Notes: a model not told the origin generated them from the sequence alone. 63,610 nt of DNA from TH1177 sp042138015 (GCA_042138015.1 JBHIVA010000006.1:1-63610); one strand, 5' to 3'. Shown: positions 28,687-38,037, numbered from the stretch's first letter. Made by a program: numbers and translations.

Positions 28687-29388
28687 TTAGGAATACAAAT
28701 TCTTAATTATCTTTAGTGCTTCTTTCAAATTCTTAACAGTAAAACAAGGAATTTCATATGAATTTCTTGGTGACTGTAAACTAAAAATAGAATCAGTAAT
28801 ACGAATTGTATTCATCCCTAATCTATTCCCATAGTAAATATCAGTATTTAATCTGTCTCCTATCATTACACAATTAGAAGTTATAATATTTTTTTGTTTA
28901 ACTAAACATAATATTACTCTTTCATCAGCTTTACTATTGTTCATTCCTGATACATTGAAGATAAATTCGAAAAAATCGTAGATCTCTTCTCTTTTAAGTA
29001 ATTCGATAGATTCTGTTGAATTATAGGAAATTATTCCCAAGGAATGATCTTCAGATAATTTCTCTAATATCTTTCTTACATTAGAACTCACATAGCTATA
29101 TTTTTTTTCCTTATCTGATAGCTCTGATTGTATCCTCCTTAAGATAATTTTTTCGTATCCTATAGGTAAAGTAAGTTTACATATTTCGCTAATCAGTTCC
29201 TCAAAACTCTCGGTTAAAATCTTTCTGGTTTGTATTATATCATTTCTTAAAGTCATATAATTCTTAAAATCAATCCTTGCTCCAAATCCGTTCATTTGTT
29301 CAAAAACCCTTTTATCAAAATATTTAATAAATTTCCATTTATTAATTAGAGTCTGACCTAATCCAAATATTAAGAACTTTTCTCCCAT
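28687..29388 (-). CDS. HAD-superfamily protein lacking the catalytic nucleophile
   Basis: The 233-residue protein has the HAD layout: motif I at residues 8-14, motif II SYNST at 121, Lys153 in NNSKADERV (motif III) and GDRLNTD at 177-183 (motif IV). Motif I, however, reads FGLGQTL, where HAD enzymes have FDLDGTL; both Asp residues (9 and 11) are Gly. Without the Asp nucleophile the protein should not act as a phosphatase by the usual mechanism. Motif IV is intact, so it may still bind Mg2+ or a ligand. It lies between purP and the metallophosphoesterase gene. A binding or regulatory role is inference. Confidence 0.7.
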   Translation of the reverse strand: MGEKFLIFGLGQTLINKWKFIKYFDKRVFEQMNGFGARIDFKNYMTLRNDIIQTRKILTESFEELISEICKLTLPIGYEKIILRRIQSELSDKEKKYSYVSSNVRKILEKLSEDHSLGIISYNSTESIELLKREEIYDFFEFIFNVSGMNNSKADERVILCLVKQKNIITSNCVMIGDRLNTDIYYGNRLGMNTIRITDSIFSLQSPRNSYEIPCFTVKNLKEALKIIKNLYS

Positions 29389-29501
29389 ATGATCTCACTA
29401 TTTATTAACTTTAATATTTCTATATTGGAATTAGGCCATATTCATGGATTGCTAGGTAAAATAAAATATAGATCATAATATAATGAATTTGATAAATATT
29501 A

Positions 29502-30020
29502 ATGAAGATCGGAATAATATCAGATACTCATGATGACATAGATAACGTGAAGAACGCTATCGAAATTTTTAACTCTAACAATGTCGATTATGTCTTTCAT
29601 GCTGGTGATTATGTTTTTCCTGGGATTGTACTTGAATTTGGTAATTTAAACAGCCATATAAAATTCATTGGAGTACTAGGTAATAATGATGGAGAAAAGG
29701 TAGGACTTGCTAACAGCTTTCGTTCTATCTCTGGTGATCTCCGATGGGATTTTGGTGAATATAAAATAGGGGAACTTTTAGTAGGTATATACCATGGGAC
29801 AAACACTACTTTAACTAATTCGTTGATTTTCTCTAATAGATACGATATTTTCCTTTATGGACATACCCATAAAAAAGATACTAGAAAAATAGGAAAAACT
29901 CATGTATTTAATCCAGGCAGTGCCCACCCAAAATTGCAGAAAGATAATTCTAAGTATGGTCCATCAGTAATTATTTACGACACTAGTAAAAAAAATTATA
30001 TATTCTTTGGATTGGATTAA
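29502..30020 (+). CDS. YfcE/MJ0936-type metallophosphoesterase
   Basis: The 172-residue calcineurin-like phosphoesterase has all metal-ligand motifs: MKIGIISDTHDD (DxH), FHAGDYVFP (GD), GVLGNNDGEK (GNxD/E), GIYHGT (H) and YGHTHKKD (GHTH). Archaeal MJ0936-like proteins of this size hydrolyse phosphodiesters of unknown natural substrate. The short upstream gap contains a TATA-like ATATAATG. It is monocistronic and convergent with the zinc-finger protein gene. Confidence 0.9.
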   Translation: MKIGIISDTHDDIDNVKNAIEIFNSNNVDYVFHAGDYVFPGIVLEFGNLNSHIKFIGVLGNNDGEKVGLANSFRSISGDLRWDFGEYKIGELLVGIYHGTNTTLTNSLIFSNRYDIFLYGHTHKKDTRKIGKTHVFNPGSAHPKLQKDNSKYGPSVIIYDTSKKNYIFFGLD

Positions 30021-30059
30021 TAGATGTTTTTATATTATTTTTTCTCTTTAAATTACTCG

Positions 30060-30449
30060 TTATAATCCTGCATGTGTATATCTATGAATAAACAATTCTT
30101 CTTCATAAATTGTTTTATACCCGCATATTTCGCATGATAAAAAATCGGTTATCTTTTCTAAATCTATATTTTTTGCTACTATAATGATATTCTCAAAATC
30201 AGTTATTTTATAGTCGAATAAGTTAGCATCATTTTCGAAAATATTCTGCATAATATTCTTAGTCATTTTTTTAACTATACTTAAATTACTAGATTTTGTA
30301 TTAATTATGATACTACACTGGTCTTCATTTAGTTCTAGATCACTATTTTTTAATATATTATTTTGATTTAAATCCAAACTTAACAAATCAAATATTTTTT
30401 TCGCAAGATCCAGATTTCTTGCAAAATCTATTTTTATAGATTTTATCAT
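30060..30449 (-). CDS. C2H2 zinc-finger protein with a Pcc1-like N-terminal region
   Basis: The 129-residue protein ends in a clear C2H2-type finger: CEICGYKTIYEEELFIHRYTH at about residues 105-126 (two Cys, two His). The first 90 residues form an alpha/beta domain with the strand-helix-strand order NLDLAKKIFDLLSLDL, then CSIIINTKSSNLSIVKKM, which faintly recalls the Pcc1/KEOPS dimer domain. That similarity is weak and untested. A single-finger protein of this kind could bind RNA or DNA. It converges with the phosphoesterase gene. Confidence 0.55.
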   Translation of the reverse strand: MIKSIKIDFARNLDLAKKIFDLLSLDLNQNNILKNSDLELNEDQCSIIINTKSSNLSIVKKMTKNIMQNIFENDANLFDYKITDFENIIIVAKNIDLEKITDFLSCEICGYKTIYEEELFIHRYTHAGL

Positions 30450-30789
30450 TTAAATATATCTAAAAAAACAAAATTTAATACTTACTATTGTAAACAAATG
30501 TTAGTTTTTAAGTTTATTATCTGATAAACCTAATTGATCTGATCCAGAATAGAATAGAGGGATTATATGTAACAATTTTTATTCTCAAATAAGATAAGCC
30601 TTGCTATTTTCAAAGATTGTCATGAGATAGGAGGAAAGATTAACATTGAAAAATTATTTAAATTAGTACTATTGCTCCCTATTAAAATATTTACGATTAA
30701 ATTTCTTGTTAGATAACAAGTAAAATTCGATAATTAAAAGGAAAAACTAATTTCAAATATATGAAAAGAGTTACCTCGGATTATTATAT
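30450..30789. other. Intergenic region
   Basis: These 340 AT-rich bases between two minus-strand genes hold no credible ORF. A TATA-like run near 30650-30665 and several A/T tracts could be part of the promoter of the C2H2 protein gene to the left. No strong hairpin or repeat was seen. Confidence 0.35.
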
Positions 30790-31293
30790 TTAAACAAAAC
30801 CATCACTATTGAGTTGATTTAAAAATGGTCTAATAGTTGTTAATATTTCTTTTTCATCCAATATTGTTTTATGGTTTATGTCAAAAAGGATAGCTAACAT
30901 ATTTCTATCCTCTCTAGAGGTACATATAAAATTGTTTATTATATGAAATTTAGTTTTATTAATCGCAATCCAATTCTTCCATTCTCTAACCCTATTGAGG
31001 CTCATTTCTAGATTGGAAATAGTTTGTTCTAACCCTATGTATTCAGTATCAAGTAGATCTAATCTAACCATAGGAAGCATTATATGACCACCTATAACTT
31101 CCCCTTTATTTTCAACCATTTTTATTATAATATCCTCTTCAATTTCTTCTTCTTGTTCTTTATCTATATTATATTTAGGATAGTAATATCCAGCAAGCCT
31201 ATTATCCCAATCGTAAATTTTATATACAGTCTCGTCATATTCACATTTCCAATTTTTTCTTTTCATTTTATCAAACATCTGTAATTCATTCAC
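30790..31293 (-). CDS. Hypothetical protein, 167 residues
   Basis: This is a soluble, charged protein with no signal peptide or membrane segment. It begins MNELQMFDKMKRKNWKCEY and has an acidic middle (DKEQEEEIEEDIIIKMVE) and a long helical segment with LEQTISNLEMSLNRVREWK. The C-terminal part is alpha/beta. I recognise no family. It is divergent from the HtrA-type protease gene, with which it shares a 165-base promoter region; a functional link is not shown. Confidence 0.45.
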   Translation of the reverse strand: MNELQMFDKMKRKNWKCEYDETVYKIYDWDNRLAGYYYPKYNIDKEQEEEIEEDIIIKMVENKGEVIGGHIMLPMVRLDLLDTEYIGLEQTISNLEMSLNRVREWKNWIAINKTKFHIINNFICTSREDRNMLAILFDINHKTILDEKEILTTIRPFLNQLNSDGFV

Positions 31294-31458
31294 CTTTAGA
31301 ATAAAAAAATATATCGTAATACGATAAACTATTGAAGTTTATTGTATCTGATTTTTTACCTTCCTCTTATTATGACATCTAGTGATCCAATTCATATCAT
31401 ATATTAAGATATAATGAAACACAATAATTCAAATAATGCTTTGTAAATAAAAAAGTGA

Positions 31459-32817
31459 ATGCGCGATACTGATTTATCACATCAACTAAATATTGATTTT
31501 CTTTCTTTATTTTATGGATTTCTCTTGATAATATCTTCTCTATTTATTTTAAATATTGATAATTGGTTTGTAGCAATAAATGGACAGGTATCAAATGACA
31601 TCCTTTCAAATACTAAAAAAGGTGATTTTATATTAAATGATTCAACTCTTCCTGATATTTTTACCAAAGTTGAAAAGTCAGTAGTAAAAGTGACCGAAAC
31701 TGGGATACATAATAATCTTGCACTAAGATTAGGCTCAGGTTTTGTATATGATACTAAAGGACATATAATAACAAATTATCATGTTGCCGCACCTTCAAAT
31801 GATAAGACCAAGGAGTTCGATATAACTTTTTCTGATGGTCATACATATAAAGCAGATTTAGTAGGTGTGGATCCTTTCACGGATCTGGCAGTTCTCAAAG
31901 CAGTTGATGTTAACCCTGAAAATTTAAGTCCACTAAAGCTTGCTGATTCTTCTTTGCTTAGAGTAGGTGAAACAGTAGTTGCTATAGGTAATCCATTTGG
32001 ACTATCAGGTTCTATGACCGTAGGAATAGTGAGTGGTTTAGGACGCTTACTTCCGTCATCAGAAGAAAATATCGGAAATACCCAGTTTAGCAATATTGCA
32101 CCATCATTTTCTATTCCTGACATCATTCAAACAGATGCAGCAATCAACCCAGGTAATTCCGGTGGACCTCTTTTAAACAGCAAAGGAGAAGTTGTTGGAA
32201 TAAATACAGCAATTTTTTCCAATACCGGTGTTTATTCTGGAGTTGGTTTTGCTATTCCTTCTAATACAATAAGTAAAGTAGTGCCATTTCTGATAAGCGA
32301 GGGGAAATATGACCATCCATATTTGGGTGTAGTGGGATTAGATGTGTCGACTAAAATAGCAGATTTTTTTGGATTAAAGGACACAAAAGGATTTTTGATA
32401 ACCGATATTGCAACTGATAGTCCTGCCGAGAAGGCAGGTTTAAAGAAAGGTACTTTTTTAGTAAATTCTAATGGAGAGATTGTTGATTCAACAGGTGATA
32501 TTATACTACAAATAGATGAACAACCTGTTAGAAAGATAGATGATATCTTAACATACCTCGAAAGAGAAAAAAAGGTAGGCGATCATGTTAAATTAACCGT
32601 TTATAGAAACGGAGAATTAAAAAATTTTGATTTAGAGCTTACTGCTAGACCTTCACAGCATATCACTATATCTGCAATAGATTCAGGACTTGGCGATTCT
32701 TCTCAAAAAGATAATGAACGTCAGCCTCAAGATGACCAGAGTACCTCTGATAAATTCTATGATAACTGTTTGTACTTAGCAGGAAAAGAGATTTGTGATT
32801 TCTTGTTTCAAAGATGA
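31459..32817 (+). CDS. HtrA/DegP-type serine protease with PDZ domain
   Basis: The 452-residue S1C protease has an N-terminal hydrophobic anchor (about residues 14-33), a trypsin-like domain with catalytic triad His108 (ITNYHVA), Asp142 (FTDLAVL) and Ser234 (PGNSGGPLL), and a PDZ domain near 300-395 (GLKKGTFLVNSNGEI). The C-terminal 40 residues end with two Cys (DNCLYLAGKEICDF) that could pair. It should act outside the membrane, degrading misfolded envelope proteins. It is a single gene with a TATA-like region before the ATG, followed by a terminator-like hairpin. Confidence 0.9.
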   Translation: MRDTDLSHQLNIDFLSLFYGFLLIISSLFILNIDNWFVAINGQVSNDILSNTKKGDFILNDSTLPDIFTKVEKSVVKVTETGIHNNLALRLGSGFVYDTKGHIITNYHVAAPSNDKTKEFDITFSDGHTYKADLVGVDPFTDLAVLKAVDVNPENLSPLKLADSSLLRVGETVVAIGNPFGLSGSMTVGIVSGLGRLLPSSEENIGNTQFSNIAPSFSIPDIIQTDAAINPGNSGGPLLNSKGEVVGINTAIFSNTGVYSGVGFAIPSNTISKVVPFLISEGKYDHPYLGVVGLDVSTKIADFFGLKDTKGFLITDIATDSPAEKAGLKKGTFLVNSNGEIVDSTGDIILQIDEQPVRKIDDILTYLEREKKVGDHVKLTVYRNGELKNFDLELTARPSQHITISAIDSGLGDSSQKDNERQPQDDQSTSDKFYDNCLYLAGKEICDFLFQR

Positions 32818-32845
32818 ATAATAGAAACATTGAATCACGATTTTT

Positions 32846-32871
32846 ATACTCATCAAAATTTAGATGAGTAT
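32846..32871 (+). terminator. Hairpin terminator after the HtrA-type gene
   Basis: ATACTCATC (32846-32854) and GATGAGTAT (32863-32871) form a perfect 9-bp stem with an 8-base loop, followed by TT. It starts 29 bases after the protease stop, the right position for a transcript end. Archaeal termination usually relies on T-runs, so the hairpin may instead mark a processed 3' end. Confidence 0.4.
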
Positions 32872-33216
32872 TTACTTCGCTATATTATGTGCCTAAATTA
32901 TATTTAATATATCTACGGAATTAATCATATTATGCATTCCAAAAAATTAATTTTAAAATTAAGGGCTTCATATTATGAATGTATATCTATTATAGAAAAA
33001 ACATAATAATTTTTATGAATTAGTTGAATATAGTATATTCTATTACTATATATAAATAAAAGGTAAAACTTAAAGACGGTTTTATACTAAAAATGAACAC
33101 ATCGATTATTTTAAAATAGCAGACATTTGCCACGAAAGAATGTCATAAAAATTTACAAAAAAGAACTCTTAATTTGAGTGTATTGTATAAATAGATCTTC
33201 TATATGTTAATTTGTG
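32872..33216. other. Intergenic region ahead of the small secreted protein
   Basis: The remaining 345 bases after the hairpin are AT-rich with TATA-like elements near 33047-33060 and 33184-33195; the second is well placed for the next gene. No supported ORF. Confidence 0.35.
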
Positions 33217-33618
33217 ATGATAAGCTCTATTTGTAATTTATTCATTTTTTCAATTGTAGGAATGATTACAATTTCATTATTATTCAATAATATTTATGGA
33301 GAAGCTTCAGAAATTAGTGTAATAGTGAAAATAGTAGATGTGGAACAATATCAAGGTCAAACCTGGAATATTAATGCTCAACTAAGAGATAAGATTAGTG
33401 ATTCAGAGTTATCAAGAGACAGAACCAATTTTACCGTATCTCCAAATCAAACAATTCAACTTATAATTCCATTATCTAATACAACAGAAAATCTTAATAA
33501 CTCATACATTTTCGTAGACGCTTCTTCTACATTAGATGATATAGATGTCTTCGGTAAGATAGAGTCACCTACTAAGGAAGATAATTTGATTACCTTAAAT
33601 TTAACCAAATCAAGTTGA
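33217..33618 (+). CDS. Small secreted protein
   Basis: The 133-residue product starts at the ATG at 33217 (a GTG one codon earlier is also possible). It has a signal peptide (residues 5-28, about NLFIFSIVGMITISLLF, then YGEA). The mature part is a single beta-rich domain with NWNINAQLRD-like and FTVSPNQTIQL strands and several N-x-S/T sites (for example NFT, NQT, NTT). It looks like an Ig-like extracellular domain. No family is recognised and nothing in the context gives a function. Confidence 0.55.
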   Translation: MISSICNLFIFSIVGMITISLLFNNIYGEASEISVIVKIVDVEQYQGQTWNINAQLRDKISDSELSRDRTNFTVSPNQTIQLIIPLSNTTENLNNSYIFVDASSTLDDIDVFGKIESPTKEDNLITLNLTKSS

Positions 33619-33676
33619 TAATAACCTCTCTCAACTGAACTGAAATGAACGAAATTAAATAATTACTTAAATTTTT

Positions 33677-34615
33677 TTACCATTTCCTTTTTGCTGTTTC
33701 CCTAATATGGTAATATAAATATTGTTGAACATAACCTGAGTATTCTCCGAAATAATTTCTAACTTTGCTACTAATAATATTATATTGACTATTAGTAGGT
33801 TTACCTATTGAGAATAAATTTTCTTTGTAGTCAAAAAACCAAGAATAATTTTCTAACAAGGATCTGTAAATCCAAAGATCTATCGGAAAGGCATTTAATT
33901 TTTCAAACGAAAATAAAAGAATACAATCAGCAGTCTTATTTCCAATTCCATTTAATTTAATAAGCTCACTTTTACCAATTTCATAGGATTTTTTTTTTAT
34001 ATACTCAAAATTTAATCCCTTAGACTCTATATCTTTAGCTACAGATTTTACAAATTTAGCTCTATATCCTAAACCACAAGATTCTAATTCATTAATACTA
34101 GCAGTGCTTAACTTCTTTGCCTTAGGGAAGAGGTCGAATTCCAATCCATCATAAATAATTTTCTCTCCAAATTTTTTTGAAAGATTTCTTAACATCCTTC
34201 TAATCCTCCTAATATTGGTATTGCTAGCACAAATGAAAGATATTATACACTGGAAAGGATTCTGTCTTATAACTCGTAATCCCTCATACTTTTGATATAT
34301 ATCTCGAATTATTTTATCTTTAGTTAATGTATTTTGTAAAGCTTTATAGTCATCATCTAACCTAAAAAATATTTTTTCCCAATTATCCTTACAGGGATAA
34401 GATCGATATTCTATTTCTACCTCTTTTTTTTCACCCGTGTTTTTAATATTAATATTATTAATTGATGGTTGTTCTATTAAAGTAAATTTCAAGAGCTCTT
34501 GACCATTTATTCCATACCATGAGCCATTATTTTTTTGCCAAAGAAATACTTGACCACTATTAATACTTTTTAAAGGATCAAAAACAATTCTATTATTTTT
34601 ATTATGTGTTTTCAT
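33677..34615 (-). CDS. ogg: 8-oxoguanine DNA glycosylase (OGG1-type)
   Basis: This base-excision repair enzyme removes 8-oxoguanine from DNA. The 312-residue protein has an OGG_N domain (SGQVFLWQKNNGSWYG) followed by the HhH-GPD domain. The helix-hairpin-helix LIKLNGIGNKTADCILLF carries the catalytic Lys227, and FPIDLWIYR carries Asp246, as in human OGG1 (Lys249, Asp268). The middle contains FQCIISFICASN. It is followed closely on the same strand by a small zinc-ribbon gene upstream (16 bases), which suggests co-transcription. Confidence 0.9.
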   Translation of the reverse strand: MKTHNKNNRIVFDPLKSINSGQVFLWQKNNGSWYGINGQELLKFTLIEQPSINNINIKNTGEKKEVEIEYRSYPCKDNWEKIFFRLDDDYKALQNTLTKDKIIRDIYQKYEGLRVIRQNPFQCIISFICASNTNIRRIRRMLRNLSKKFGEKIIYDGLEFDLFPKAKKLSTASINELESCGLGYRAKFVKSVAKDIESKGLNFEYIKKKSYEIGKSELIKLNGIGNKTADCILLFSFEKLNAFPIDLWIYRSLLENYSWFFDYKENLFSIGKPTNSQYNIISSKVRNYFGEYSGYVQQYLYYHIRETAKRKW

Positions 34616-34631
34616 ATTGATTTTACAGAAT

Positions 34632-34823
34632 CTAATTTTTGTTTATTTTCTTTAAATCATTTTGAAGAGCCTCAATTGTTTTTGGAATTTCTTTTACAGC
34701 ACACTCTATACAAAAATATTGTAATGATAAAGGATAGGTAAAGTACATATTGTTAAGCAATATGTCTTTTTTACATTTAGTACATTTTTTCAATTTAAAA
34801 GGATCTGTATTTTTTATAATCAA
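34632..34823 (-). CDS. Small zinc-ribbon protein
   Basis: The 63-residue protein has a CxxC pair (LKKCTKCKKD) and, after about 20 residues, a second CxxC pair (QYFCIECAV), a zinc-ribbon or LIM-like knuckle. A helix with KTIEALQNDLKK follows. It lies 16 bases upstream of the OGG1-type gene on the same strand and is probably in its operon; a role in repair is inference. No specific family is recognised. Confidence 0.6.
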   Translation of the reverse strand: MIIKNTDPFKLKKCTKCKKDILLNNMYFTYPLSLQYFCIECAVKEIPKTIEALQNDLKKINKN

Positions 34824-34906
34824 ATATTATTTTTTAATAACTAGTTATTTTAAATCTATTCGTTTTAATACAAAATAAATAATTAGAATTAGAATTCAAA
34901 ATTGTA

Positions 34907-36178
34907 TCAGACTTTGTAGATATCACCAGAGTTAGGAGCAAATGAATTATATCCATATTTTTCAGATATTTCTTCAGAAAACTTTACACATACGTTATTA
35001 TCTCCATGAACTGTAAGAATAGTTGGATTCCCTTTTACTCTATCTAATATCTCAAACAATTCCTCTCTGCTATTATGACCAGAAAATTCAAATTGTTTAA
35101 CTTTAGCAAAGCATTTTTTAACTTTTCCATTCATTTTGAAAGTTTTATTTTCTAACAATTTTCTACCTGGTGTATTTTCCCCCTGATATGATACTAATGC
35201 TATACCATTCTTATCTGAATGCATAATATTTTGCATATAAAAAATTGCAGATCCTCCCACAAGCATACCTGCAGGGGAAATTATTACACATGGTTCATTT
35301 ACAATCCGTTTTCTCCTTTTCCAATCGCGAATCCATTCCACGTTTTCTATTGCATTTTTAAAAAGCTCAGAATCCCTTAAAAATTCTGGATATTTAGATA
35401 TTATCTCATTTACCTTTAAAGCCATTCCATCCATTACTACTTTATAAGGAAAGTTATGTGCCTTAAAGACACAAGCAATCTCTTGTGATCTTTCTACTGA
35501 AAATGCAGGAATGAATAATACACCATCATTTTCAACAACACTATATGCGAATTCTAAAAGTTCTTTTTCTGATTGTTCTCTCTGCATTTGTTTAGTTTGT
35601 GAGTATGTACTTTCAATGATCATAAGATCTACTTCTTCAAAGTCTAAATCGGCGGGTCTTAACAATTTTGAACCCCTGGTATTGATATCTCCAGTATAAA
35701 AAATTTTTTTCCCGTTACTTTCTACAATAATAGAGGACCCACCTACGACATGACCTGATTCATATAATGTAATGTTTAAATCATTAATATTATGCATTGA
35801 CCTATACTTCAAATTAGTGTGATTCTTTACCATTTTTTCAACTTCAACATTTTCAAAAGGCAAGTAAAATCCCGATATTTTTAGCATATCATTAATCAAT
35901 AAGTATGATAATTCCATCGTAGGAGCAGTGGAAATAACCTGACTTTTTGTTGATGATAAAAATAATGAAGGAATATTTCCAGAATGATCGAGATGAGCAT
36001 GAGAAATGACTATCGCATGTATATCTTTTGGTTTCACATGGAGAGGAAATTCAGGTTCTTTTTTCAGTAAAATTCCATAATCCAATAAAATATTGGAACT
36101 TTCACTACTCACTAAAAAAGCTGATCTGCCTACTTCCTTTGCTGCACCTAAAACTTTAATTTCCAATTCAATATCCAA
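34907..36178 (-). CDS. Beta-CASP metallo-beta-lactamase ribonuclease (aCPSF2-like)
   Basis: The 423-residue MBL/beta-CASP protein is related to CPSF73 and archaeal RNase J. The zinc motif ISHAHLDHSGNIP has His60, His62, Asp64 and His65; YESGHVVGGSS, YTGDIN and VHGDNN supply the other ligands. The beta-CASP insert carries SPAGML-like motif B. It lacks the N-terminal KH domains of aCPSF1, so aCPSF2 (an RNA endo- or exonuclease) is the best fit. It is separated from the downstream zinc-ribbon gene by 83 bases. Confidence 0.85.
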   Translation of the reverse strand: MDIELEIKVLGAAKEVGRSAFLVSSESSNILLDYGILLKKEPEFPLHVKPKDIHAIVISHAHLDHSGNIPSLFLSSTKSQVISTAPTMELSYLLINDMLKISGFYLPFENVEVEKMVKNHTNLKYRSMHNINDLNITLYESGHVVGGSSIIVESNGKKIFYTGDINTRGSKLLRPADLDFEEVDLMIIESTYSQTKQMQREQSEKELLEFAYSVVENDGVLFIPAFSVERSQEIACVFKAHNFPYKVVMDGMALKVNEIISKYPEFLRDSELFKNAIENVEWIRDWKRRKRIVNEPCVIISPAGMLVGGSAIFYMQNIMHSDKNGIALVSYQGENTPGRKLLENKTFKMNGKVKKCFAKVKQFEFSGHNSREELFEILDRVKGNPTILTVHGDNNVCVKFSEEISEKYGYNSFAPNSGDIYKV

Positions 36179-36215
36179 TGTTAGACATCGTTACTTAAAG
36201 TATTGTTTATAAAAA

Positions 36216-37031
36216 TCAGTACGGAAAACTAATCTTCCATAATTTTTTATTATTCACAGTATCTAGAAATTCGAATCCTGAATCATCTAGCACTTCCTCA
36301 AACTCATATTTGTTTGATTTGATTAATGTTTCTTCTAGTTCTTCCTGTCTACTCAATTCCTTTTTGATTTGTCTACTATATTTCTCATTCTTGCAATAAA
36401 TATACCAATAATTGTGACTTCCTCTAAGATTCGAAAGAAATTCTATTTGATTATTACTTAAATTTGAATAATACTTGTTAGATACCTCGATATTTACATC
36501 TTCCCAAGATGGTGTGTTCCATTCTGCAATTTTCGTAAATCCATGTCCCTCATATTCTGCTGCTAAACTTATTCCCTGATCTAATGTCGTAATTATCACA
36601 TTTGTACACTCAGAAACCTTATCCCTAAAATCCTGACCAGGATCCATCCATCCTACGAAAATAATATCATAAAATTTTTTCAAACCATGGTTTACATCAT
36701 AAAATTCTATATAATGAGGTTTAGTACCGTTGATCAAATATAAAAGATCAATATTATTCTCTACACCCTTTGCATTTGGGATAATTGTTCTGACTTTCTT
36801 TAAAAAATCACCATTTCCACATCCAATCTCCAAATACTGAATATCTTTTATGTGTTTACCAATGGCTTTAGCTATTGCGTTAATTCGCAAAACATCTATT
36901 TTTCTGTAGGAAAAATATGTACCACATAAATAAGGAAAAAAATATCTTTTATGCTCATTATTGATTGATTTTAATTTAAATTCCTCTAATCGTTGTTTAG
37001 CTAGTTTTAGATTAATAAAATCGTATGACAT
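36216..37031 (-). CDS. Class I SAM-dependent methyltransferase-like protein
   Basis: The 271-residue protein has a methyltransferase core. Motif I is QYLEIGCGNGDFLKKV near residue 60-75, followed by an acidic strand end (AKGVENNIDLLYL) and the motif IV-like FYDIIFVGWMDPG. The N-terminal 50 residues are helical and the C-terminal part is variable. The substrate is unknown; a small-molecule or tRNA target is possible. It is upstream of the beta-CASP gene on the same strand at a 37-base distance, so possibly co-transcribed. Confidence 0.7.
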   Translation of the reverse strand: MSYDFINLKLAKQRLEEFKLKSINNEHKRYFFPYLCGTYFSYRKIDVLRINAIAKAIGKHIKDIQYLEIGCGNGDFLKKVRTIIPNAKGVENNIDLLYLINGTKPHYIEFYDVNHGLKKFYDIIFVGWMDPGQDFRDKVSECTNVIITTLDQGISLAAEYEGHGFTKIAEWNTPSWEDVNIEVSNKYYSNLSNNQIEFLSNLRGSHNYWYIYCKNEKYSRQIKKELSRQEELEETLIKSNKYEFEEVLDDSGFEFLDTVNNKKLWKISFPY

Positions 37032-37110
37032 TTATCTATTTAACCAAGATATAAAAATAGTAAATTGATTAAATAGCCATGACTTTCCTTTAATATCTAA
37101 TAGATAAAAA

Positions 37111-37371
37111 TTATGGGCAACCTTCCATTTTCTGAATATAATAGCCCTTCTCTTGAATGTCTTTGTCCACTGAAGGAGGGGCTTCTTGTATGTGACAAAA
37201 TTGACATTCTTCTTGAGTCATTTTTTGGCCACCTTGACCAACTTGTTCCAAATATTCCTTTCCATATTCAATAGCTTTTTCATGTGGCGTACTAGCTTCT
37301 ACTACAACATCAAAATGCATAGTTTTCCCATCTTTTTTCGTTACATAAGTATCATAAACTGCACATTCCAT
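37111..37371 (-). CDS. DUF2024-family protein
   Basis: This 86-residue protein starts at the ATG at 37371 (MECAVYDTYVTKKDG), which agrees with the conserved VYDTYV and MHFDVVV beginnings of DUF2024; six extra residues upstream are unlikely. It has a Cys-x2-Cys-x-His-like segment (CQFCHIQ) and a C-terminal CP pair, which suggests metal binding. Function of the family is unknown. It is upstream of the methyltransferase gene by 79 bases and divergent from the UPF0147 gene. Confidence 0.7.
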   Translation of the reverse strand: MECAVYDTYVTKKDGKTMHFDVVVEASTPHEKAIEYGKEYLEQVGQGGQKMTQEECQFCHIQEAPPSVDKDIQEKGYYIQKMEGCP

Positions 37372-37532
37372 AAAAAAATTAATAATCAAGGAATATTTAT
37401 TCTATTCACCTTGTTCCTTGTTCCCAGATGTTACAAAACCTAACCGCATCCTGATGGATAATTAAAAACAAATAAATAAGTAATAATTGCGTATTTCTTA
37501 TTCTATTTGTGATTGAGGTTTAGTTAGTTACT

Positions 37533-37820
37533 ATGAAATTTAAAAAAGAAATCCGAGATAAAGAAAATATGGAAAGATTAGCGAGTACGATAGCGACTTT
37601 AGAATCATTTAAAGAAAACAAAGACCTTCCTCGTGTAATAAGAAATCAAATAAGAGATATCTATGATATTTTAAGGGAAGAAAAAAATGGTAGTATATCT
37701 GTTAGAGCTGCCAATGCAGTAAGCATGTTAGATAGTTTGACGCAGAATAGACATATGGAATCACACATAAGAACAACTCTTTGGCATGTTGTATCAAAGT
37801 TAGAAAGTATCAGAGAATAA
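37533..37820 (+). CDS. UPF0147 family protein
   Basis: The 95-residue all-helical protein matches the archaeal UPF0147 family, with MERLASTIATLESFKENKDLP, IYDILREEKN and the repeated helices SVRAANAVSMLDSL. The family is widespread in archaea and of unknown function. It lies at the head of a short run with the membrane protein at 37885 and Csl4 at 38124, all on the plus strand, so it may be part of an RNA-processing neighbourhood. Length is typical. Confidence 0.85.
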   Translation: MKFKKEIRDKENMERLASTIATLESFKENKDLPRVIRNQIRDIYDILREEKNGSISVRAANAVSMLDSLTQNRHMESHIRTTLWHVVSKLESIRE

Positions 37821-37884
37821 TTTTTAATAATTTTTTCAAATAAATATTATAAATATTCATAAAGTACTTTAAATATAAATTGCT

Positions 37885-38037
37885 ATGGATTTTTCAAGAT
37901 TTTTCGGTGAACTCAACAGTTTAAAAAAAAATTTAGATAAAAGAAGATATACTAAATTATTGGTTTACGCTGGAATAAGCATGATGTTAATAGGAATAGT
38001 ATTCATAATAGTAATTAGTTTTATTCTTTTGAAATAG
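37885..38037 (+). CDS. 50-residue single-pass membrane protein
   Basis: A 50-residue frame starts at ATG 37885 and ends at TAG 38035-38037. The N-terminal half is basic and soluble (LNSLKKNLDKRRYTKLL). The C-terminal half is one long hydrophobic helix, GISMMLIGIVFIIVISF, ending in LLK. Size and topology recall SecE/Sec61-gamma, but the family motifs are not evident. It is 64 bases downstream of the UPF0147 gene and 86 upstream of csl4, with a TATA-like TTTAAATATAAAT ahead of it. Confidence 0.6.
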   Translation: MDFSRFFGELNSLKKNLDKRRYTKLLVYAGISMMLIGIVFIIVISFILLK

